The notes beneath the pieces were generated by a model that worked only from the letters and a program-made list of their open reading frames with translations, searched no databases and was not told where the DNA came from. A DNA stretch of 17,323 bases, from assembly GCA_022013235.1 (NCBI GenBank), contig JAKLQR010000321.1, forward strand, positions 1 to 17,323. Reading direction: 5' to 3'. A program made the translations under genes and the position numbers. This document shows positions 12,770-17,323 of the stretch, piece by piece (the stretch's first letter is position 1; every line of letters starts with the position of its first letter). The stretch is from Thermodesulfovibrionales bacterium (GTDB lineage: Bacteria > Nitrospirota > Thermodesulfovibrionia > Thermodesulfovibrionales > SM23-35).

Positions 12770-14701
12770 ATGGGGAAAGCAGTTGGTATAGATCTTGGAA
12801 CTACGAATTCAGTAGTTGCTGTAGTTCAGGGAGGGGATCCCGTCGTTATCCCGAATCAGGAAGGATCCAGGACAACGCCATCTGTGGTTGCAATCACTGA
12901 AAAAGGGGAAAGACTGGTTGGACAAATAGCAAAGAGACAGGCGATCACAAACCCTGAAAATACGATATTTTCCATAAAAAGGCTGATGGGGAGGAAGTTC
13001 AGTGCGCCGGAAGTGGAGCATGCGATGAAGAGACTTCCCTACAAGATTCTCGATGCCCCGAATGCCGATGCACATGTGGAGATACGGGGCAAGCGCTACT
13101 CGCCCCCTGAGATATCCGCAATGATCCTGCAGAAACTGAAACAGGCGGCAGAGGATTACCTTGGCGAACCGGTAACAGAGGCCGTCATCACGGTCCCCGC
13201 ATATTTTGACGACAGTCAGAGGCAGGCCACGAAAGACGCAGGCCGAATCGCCGGGCTGAATGTCCTGAGGATTATCAACGAGCCGACTGCGGCTGCGCTT
13301 GCCTATGGTATGGACAAGAAAAGGGAAGAAAAAATCGGAGTATATGATCTCGGCGGGGGCACGTTTGATATCTCGATCCTCGAGATTGGAGAAGGCGTCA
13401 TCGAGGTCAGGTCGACAAACGGAAATACCTATCTGGGCGGCGACGATTTTGACCTGAGGATTATGGACTGGATGGTAGAGGAATTCAAGAAAGACCAGGG
13501 CATAGACCTCAAGAACGACAAAATGGCATTGCAAAGGTTGAAGGAAGCTGCGGAGAAGGCAAAAGTGGAGCTTTCGACCGCAACGGAAACCGAGATAAAC
13601 CTCCCCTTTGTAACGGCCGATGCAACAGGCCCCAAACATCTTCTCATGAAACTCGCGAGATCAAAAATGGAGCAACTCGTCGGAGACCTGGTTGAGGGTA
13701 CCATAGGACCATGCAAGAATGCATTGACCGATGCAGGACTTTCAGCCTCGAATATAGATGAAATCCTCCTCGTTGGAGGGCAGACACGCACGCCAAAGGT
13801 TCAGCAGGTGGTGCAGAACTTCTTCGGAAGGGAGCCGAATAAAACGGTGAACCCCGACGAGGTAGTGGCTGTCGGCGCTGCTATCCAGGCTGCGGTTCTC
13901 AAAGGTGATGTAAAAGAGGTCCTCCTGCTGGACGTTACTCCGCTTTCACTGGGTATCGAGACACTCGGAGGAATATTTACCAAGATCATCGAGAGAAATA
14001 CTACCATCCCGACCAAGAAGAGTCAGATATTCTCGACGGCCACAGACAACCAGCCTGCCGTATCCATCAAAGTGTTCCAGGGTGAACGGGAGATGGCGGC
14101 AGATAACAAGATCCTCGGCAATTTTGAACTCATCGGCATTCCACCGGCGCCGAGAGGCGTGCCCCAGGTCGAAGTGACTTTCGATATCGATGCGAATGGC
14201 ATCCTCCATGTTTCCGCAAAAGACCTGGGTACGGGAAAAGAACAATCTATCCGGATAACCGCCTCAAGCGGTCTGTCAGAAGATGAGATCAAGAATATGG
14301 TGCGGGACGCTGAAGCCCATGGCGAAGACGACAAGACAAAGAAACACCTTGCCGAGGCACGGAATGAAGCGGATAACCTCGTGTATACCGTCGAAAAATC
14401 CCTTAAGGAATACGGCGACAAAGTGAGCGAAGGCGAGAAGAAAGAGATCGAAGAAGCGCTTGAGAGATGCCGGAAGGTAAAAGACACGGCCACTGACGCA
14501 TCGGAGATCAAATCAGCTACAGAAGCTCTTATGGCAAAATCCCACAAGCTCGCAGAACATCTCTACAAAGGCGCCGGGGCACAGGCAGGCGAAGGTCCTG
14601 CAGGTCCATCAGCCGAAGGACAGGAGCAGGAAGGCGCGAAGGGACCTGAAGAAGAGGTTGTTGAGGCAGAATTTGAGGATGTTGACAAAGACAAGAAATA
14701 A
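12770..14701 (+). CDS. dnaK: Molecular chaperone DnaK (Hsp70)
   Basis: 643 residues, full length for bacterial Hsp70. Nucleotide-binding domain motifs: GIDLGTTNS (6-14), NEPTAAALAYG, DLGGGTFD (193-200) and LLVGGQTRTPKV; it has the long loop of Gram-negative DnaK. The conserved linker LLLDVTPLSLGIETLGG leads to the substrate-binding domain (residues about 395-505) and helical lid. The tail is rich in Gly, Ala and Glu and ends EEVVEAEFEDVDKDKK, a variant of the usual EEVVDAEF end. GAGGAGGAA lies about 8 nt before the ATG. It is an ATP-driven cytoplasmic folding chaperone, working with GrpE (previous gene) and DnaJ (next gene). A terminator-like hairpin follows it. Confidence 0.98.
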   Translation: MGKAVGIDLGTTNSVVAVVQGGDPVVIPNQEGSRTTPSVVAITEKGERLVGQIAKRQAITNPENTIFSIKRLMGRKFSAPEVEHAMKRLPYKILDAPNADAHVEIRGKRYSPPEISAMILQKLKQAAEDYLGEPVTEAVITVPAYFDDSQRQATKDAGRIAGLNVLRIINEPTAAALAYGMDKKREEKIGVYDLGGGTFDISILEIGEGVIEVRSTNGNTYLGGDDFDLRIMDWMVEEFKKDQGIDLKNDKMALQRLKEAAEKAKVELSTATETEINLPFVTADATGPKHLLMKLARSKMEQLVGDLVEGTIGPCKNALTDAGLSASNIDEILLVGGQTRTPKVQQVVQNFFGREPNKTVNPDEVVAVGAAIQAAVLKGDVKEVLLLDVTPLSLGIETLGGIFTKIIERNTTIPTKKSQIFSTATDNQPAVSIKVFQGEREMAADNKILGNFELIGIPPAPRGVPQVEVTFDIDANGILHVSAKDLGTGKEQSIRITASSGLSEDEIKNMVRDAEAHGEDDKTKKHLAEARNEADNLVYTVEKSLKEYGDKVSEGEKKEIEEALERCRKVKDTATDASEIKSATEALMAKSHKLAEHLYKGAGAQAGEGPAGPSAEGQEQEGAKGPEEEVVEAEFEDVDKDKK

Positions 14702-14752
14702 AAAGCGCTTTCACGGTAAGATATAGGATCAGTGCTTGAAAGATCGCACCTG

Positions 14753-14785
14753 AAAAGTCCTCCTCGAAATGAGGGGGACTTTTTA
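14753..14785 (+). terminator. Intrinsic terminator or attenuator between dnaK and dnaJ
   Basis: AAAAGTCCTCCTC (14753-14765) pairs with GAGGGGGACTTTT (14771-14783) over 13 positions including one G-U pair, with loop GAAAT and a T-rich 3' side. It lies 51 nt after the dnaK stop and 78 nt before the dnaJ ATG. Partial readthrough would give less DnaJ than DnaK. Confidence 0.8.
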
Positions 14786-14862
14786 CGAGGAGCAGATGAC
14801 TCTGGTGAAAGGACTTTTCCGCCGGGAGACAAATTTCTCGAGTTTTATATAATAGGGAGAGC

Positions 14863-15960
14863 ATGAAAGACTATTACGAAACAATCGGGGTGGCCCGCGA
14901 CGCGTCAGAAGTTGATATCAAAAAAGCGTTCAGACAGCTCGCCCTGAAATACCATCCTGACAGGAATCCGGACAATAAGGAGTCCGAGGAAAAGTTCAAG
15001 GAAATAAATGAAGCATATTCCTGCCTGATTGATCCTGAAAAAAGAGCGAACTACGACAGGTTCGGTACGGCGGAAGGCATGGGCGCTGGTTATAGCCCGT
15101 TTGGAACAGGATTCGGGGATGTGTTCGAAGACATTTTTGGCGACTTTTTCGGGACCTTTACCGGTAACCGGAGGCCAAGGCCGGCCAAGGGAAATGACCT
15201 GCGGTATGACCTCGATATCACTCTCATGGAGGCTGCCTTGGGTACTGAGAAGACCCTGGAGATACCACGGTGGGAAGACTGTTTTGAGTGCAGGGGATCC
15301 GGTTCAGCACCGGGCAAGTCGCCGGTTGCCTGTCAGAATTGCAAGGGTGCGGGACAGGTGCGGATGCAGCAGGGTTTCTTCACCATAGCGAGGACGTGCG
15401 AGAAATGCGGTGGGGCAGGGAAGGTTATCACCGACCCCTGCAAAGGGTGCAACGGCCAGGGCAGAGTAAGGAAATACAAAAGCATCAGCATAAAAATCCC
15501 GGCGGGAGTCGATATCGGTTCACGGCTGAGAATGTCCAATGAAGGGGAGATGGGACTCAATGGAGGGCCGCGGGGAGATCTCTATATCATCCTCAATGTC
15601 GAAGAGCATTCATTCTTTAAGCGGGACGGCAATGATCTGTTTTGTGAGGTGCCGATATCGTTCCCTCAGGCTGCGCTTGGAGCAGAGATCGAGGTGCCTA
15701 CGCTGGACGGGACAGCGAAGATTAAAATATCACCGAGCACACCTTCAGGAAGGATGTTCCATCTGAGAGGGAAGGGAATACAGAGACTTGGCGCTCATGG
15801 CAAAGGCGACCAAATTGTGAGAATCTATATAGATGTGCCCAAAAAACTTACGCCGAGACAGAAGGAACTCCTTGAGGAGTTTGCTCAAATAAACGGGGAC
15901 GAGGTAAGCAAGCCTTTTAAAGAGAAGATCAAAGACCTCTTCACCGGCGCAGAGAAATAG
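14863..15960 (+). CDS. dnaJ: Chaperone protein DnaJ (class A Hsp40)
   Basis: 365 residues. J-domain 1-68 has the essential HPD at 31-33 (KYHPDRNP). A Gly/Phe-rich segment follows (about 72-105, GAGYSPFGTGFGDVFEDIFGDFFG). The zinc domain has all four CxxCxGxG repeats: CFECRGSG (from C140), CQNCKGAG, CEKCGGAG and CKGCNGQG. Two C-terminal substrate-binding beta domains end with PKKLTPRQKELLEEF. It delivers unfolded proteins to DnaK and stimulates its ATPase. A GGGAG lies 3 nt before the ATG. A TATAAT at 14848-14853 stands so close that any transcript from it would begin at the ATG; without a clear -35 I treat it as unproven. The gene otherwise depends on readthrough from dnaK. Confidence 0.97.
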   Translation: MKDYYETIGVARDASEVDIKKAFRQLALKYHPDRNPDNKESEEKFKEINEAYSCLIDPEKRANYDRFGTAEGMGAGYSPFGTGFGDVFEDIFGDFFGTFTGNRRPRPAKGNDLRYDLDITLMEAALGTEKTLEIPRWEDCFECRGSGSAPGKSPVACQNCKGAGQVRMQQGFFTIARTCEKCGGAGKVITDPCKGCNGQGRVRKYKSISIKIPAGVDIGSRLRMSNEGEMGLNGGPRGDLYIILNVEEHSFFKRDGNDLFCEVPISFPQAALGAEIEVPTLDGTAKIKISPSTPSGRMFHLRGKGIQRLGAHGKGDQIVRIYIDVPKKLTPRQKELLEEFAQINGDEVSKPFKEKIKDLFTGAEK

Positions 15961-15991
15961 CCAGCCCTTATTAATCATAAATTCCCAGGTG

Positions 15992-16076
15992 AATACAGCG
16001 GGACGCAGTATTTTTGCTCATTCTCGCCCCGATAAGAACCGGGATAAATCCGCAAAAATATCGCATCCGCCGTATT
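15992..16076. repeat. Long imperfect inverted repeat in the dnaJ-rsmE gap
   Basis: The left arm 15992-16017 and right arm 16052-16076 are near-complementary (GCAAAAATA against TATTTTTGC, then GC, TCC, GC and GTATT blocks with few mismatches and one gap), around a 34-nt centre that also holds CCCC/CCGGG elements. No T-run follows on either side, so it is not a clear terminator. It may be a REP- or MITE-like element or an mRNA-stabilising fold at the end of the dnaJ transcript. The rest of the 265-nt gap holds a TATAAT at 16137-16142 without a good -35, a possible rsmE promoter. Confidence 0.5.
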
Positions 16077-16225
16077 ATATGATCAGTGCATGAATAATCC
16101 GGGATTTACATACGAAACTTTATAAAAAAAGTGGGTTATAATGTGCACAGAGTCTGTGGAATGAGGATGAACCCTAAGCGCGCAGGGGATGAAACAGGAA
16201 AAATGAGAGGGAAGGGGTAACGGAT

Positions 16226-16957
16226 ATGCCGAGGATCTATCTCCCGGTGAAGAACAGGGTAGATCATACCATTACGATTACCGGCGAGAAAGCGCATTAT
16301 CTCATTTCCGTGCTGAGATGCCGGAAGGGAGATGAAATAATTATTTTTGACGGGTCGGGACACTGTTATAAGACGCGGATAGTGGGGATTGAGAGAAAAG
16401 GAGTTCTTGCAGAAGTGAGTGAACAGTTCCCGTGCGGGAACGAACCGGGTGTCCGGATTACCCTTGTTCTGGGTCTCCTGAAAGGCGAGAAAATGGATAT
16501 GGTGATACAGAAAGCCACAGAACTCGGCGTGCATGAGATCATCCCCGTTGTGAATGAGAGAAGCCAGATAAGGGAGACGAGGAAAATTTCCCGGTGGAGG
16601 AAAATAGCGGAAGAAGCGTCGAGACAATCAGGGAGAAGTATCGTTCCTGAGGTGCGCGAAGCAGTGCAGTTTATCGACCTTCTCAAGGGTCGGGGGGCAA
16701 GGGTTCAGGGGCAAGGGTTTCTGTTCTATGAAGGAGAAGGGACTAAATTATCAGAAGCAGTCGCTTCCCTCCCCCCTCGTCCTTCGTCTCTCTTCATCAT
16801 GGTCGGCCCTGAAGGCGGTTTCACCCAGGAAGAAATCACGCTTGCACAAGCACAGGGTGCCATTCTTGCCACTCTTGGGAAAAGGGTCCTCAGGGCTGAG
16901 ACTGCAGCGCTTGCTGCACTCTCAATAGTACAATTTCAGTTCGGAGGAATGGACTAA
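16226..16957 (+). CDS. rsmE: 16S rRNA m3U1498 methyltransferase RsmE
   Basis: 243 residues. The N-terminal PUA-like domain (1-70) has MPRIYLP, the H24-containing EKAHYLISVLRCRKGD and IIIFDGSG. The SPOUT methyltransferase domain has LLKGEKMDMVIQKATELGV, ERSQIR, WRKIAEEASRQSGRSIVPEV, the SAM-binding GPEGGFTQEEI and the knot motif LGKRVLRAETAALAAL. It methylates N3 of U1498 in the decoding region of 16S rRNA. GGAAGGGG stands about 8 nt before the ATG. RsmE often follows dnaJ in bacterial genomes, usually with prmA between them; here prmA is absent. All key motifs are intact. Confidence 0.95.
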   Translation: MPRIYLPVKNRVDHTITITGEKAHYLISVLRCRKGDEIIIFDGSGHCYKTRIVGIERKGVLAEVSEQFPCGNEPGVRITLVLGLLKGEKMDMVIQKATELGVHEIIPVVNERSQIRETRKISRWRKIAEEASRQSGRSIVPEVREAVQFIDLLKGRGARVQGQGFLFYEGEGTKLSEAVASLPPRPSSLFIMVGPEGGFTQEEITLAQAQGAILATLGKRVLRAETAALAALSIVQFQFGGMD

Positions 16958-16990
16958 ACCGGTCCGCCAAATGGTGACGCATCCTCAGGA

Positions 16991-17227
16991 TTAAGCGTCT
17001 GCCTCCCTGATATCGGCAATTCTTTCGAGTGGTATCACTATCCAGCCCATTTCTCCCTCGAGGTATACCTCTTCTTTCCCGATTTCGATGAGTTTGCCGG
17101 TGTAAGTGATGCCGTCCTCTGCCTCCACGATGACGATTTTCCCTGTAAGATCAAAATCCACAAAGCCTCCCGGATGGGTAACATTATACCGGGGGTGCAG
17201 CAGCTTGAGCAACAGGAAAAAATACAA
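16991..17227 (-). CDS. Small Sm-like-fold hypothetical protein
   Basis: The open frame gives 78 residues from TTG 17227, but the first 22 (YFFLLLKLLHPRYNVTHPGG) do not look like the rest. GGGAGG stands 4 nt before GTG 17161, which would give a 56-residue protein VDFDLTGKIVIVEAEDG-ITYTGKLIEIGKEEVYLEGEMGWIVIPLERIADI. The alternating strands with the pattern 'G-K-I-V...G-x-x-Y-x-G-K-L...V-x-L...I-P-L-x-R-I' resemble an Sm/LSM-type five-strand barrel, seen in RNA-binding and ribosome-associated small proteins. Function unknown. It is convergent with rsmE, with 33 nt between the stops, and divergent from the promoter at the right edge. I favour the GTG start. Confidence 0.65.
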   Translation of the reverse strand: MYFFLLLKLLHPRYNVTHPGGFVDFDLTGKIVIVEAEDGITYTGKLIEIGKEEVYLEGEMGWIVIPLERIADIREADA

Positions 17228-17245
17228 TCCCCTACTCCGGTAGGG

Positions 17246-17273
17246 TTGACTATTTTCCTGTAAGGTGTATAGT
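17246..17273 (+). promoter_or_regulatory. Promoter for the gene starting at the right edge
   Basis: -35 TTGACT (17246-17251, 5 of 6), 16-nt spacer, -10 TATAGT (17268-17273, 5 of 6), with predicted start near 17280. It reads rightward, away from the small minus-strand gene. Confidence 0.6.
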
Positions 17274-17317
17274 GAGGGTATTGGGGAAAAGAGAGTGATG
17301 AAAAGGGGGGAAGCCGT

Positions 17318-17323
17318 ATGATG
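17318..17323 (+). CDS. Start of a gene cut by the window edge
   Basis: AAAAGGGGGG seven nt before ATG ATG at the last six bases, about 38 nt after the predicted transcript start, suggests a coding start. An earlier ATG at 17298 meets a stop after seven codons. Nothing can be said about the product. Confidence 0.35.

Noticed and set aside
12809..13639. Minus-strand ORF of 276 codons inside dnaK
   Set aside because: Antisense shadow of a highly conserved gene; no ribosome binding site and cysteine/arginine-rich translation.
14825..14853. Promoter for dnaJ with -10 TATAAT at 14848
   Set aside because: No acceptable -35 at 16-18 nt spacing, and the start would coincide with the ATG; kept only as a remark.
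16976..16999. Hairpin GACGC...GCGTC between rsmE and the small minus gene as a bidirectional terminator
   Set aside because: Short stem, no T-run on either strand, and it overlaps the end of the minus gene.

Overview
The window has an unstable accessory half (about 1-6620) and a stable chromosomal half (about 6700-17323). Protein style suggests a Gram-negative, moderate-GC bacterium of the Nitrospirota or a related deep lineage. The pointers are the hrcA-grpE-dnaK-dnaJ order under a CIRCE operator, a Cache-HAMP chemoreceptor next to an ABC_sub_bind protein, and the shape of RsmE and IF3. This assignment is an inference; no rRNA is present to settle it.

Accessory half, all genes on + except the insertion sequence. 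A UPF1-like SF1 helicase with a PLD nuclease domain and a topoisomerase-type zinc ribbon enters from the left edge and is broken by a one-base frameshift inside its HKD motif. After it come four short imperfect palindromes at 1852-1943, 4244-4306, 4318-4374 and 6182-6273. I read these as integron attC recombination sites, all in one orientation. Between them lie an IS1182-family element (2077-3703, transposase broken by an in-frame stop), an RHH/RelE toxin-antitoxin pair, a broken small membrane protein, a zinc-ribbon membrane protein and a PIN-domain toxin-antitoxin pair. No integron integrase is visible, so this looks like a cassette cluster without integrase (a CALIN) or the distal part of an array whose integrase lies outside.

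Middle, minus strand: cspA, a conserved cysteine-containing hypothetical protein and infC. infC has no ATG, GTG or TTG start in its N-terminal region and most likely starts at an ATA codon behind a good ribosome binding site. The usual thrS, rpmI and rplT neighbours are absent. An apparent intrinsic terminator sits in the cspA leader.

Right, plus strand: a promoter with a structured leader of about 210 nt precedes a remnant of an ABC_sub_bind periplasmic protein, which lacks its N-terminal lobe, and an overlapping chemoreceptor with a non-standard signalling tip. Then comes the class I heat-shock operon: promoter, CIRCE, hrcA, grpE, dnaK, terminator-like hairpin, dnaJ. HrcA represses through CIRCE, GrpE is the nucleotide exchange factor of DnaK, and DnaJ is its J-domain co-chaperone. 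After a 25-nt-arm inverted repeat comes rsmE (16S rRNA m3U1498 methyltransferase). A small Sm-like-fold protein runs convergent on minus, and a divergent promoter leads to a gene that starts at the right edge.

Four genes are interrupted in the first 9 kb (helicase, transposase, small membrane protein, ABC binding protein), and none in the 8 kb from the chemoreceptor onward. This fits decay of accessory DNA better than random sequencing error.
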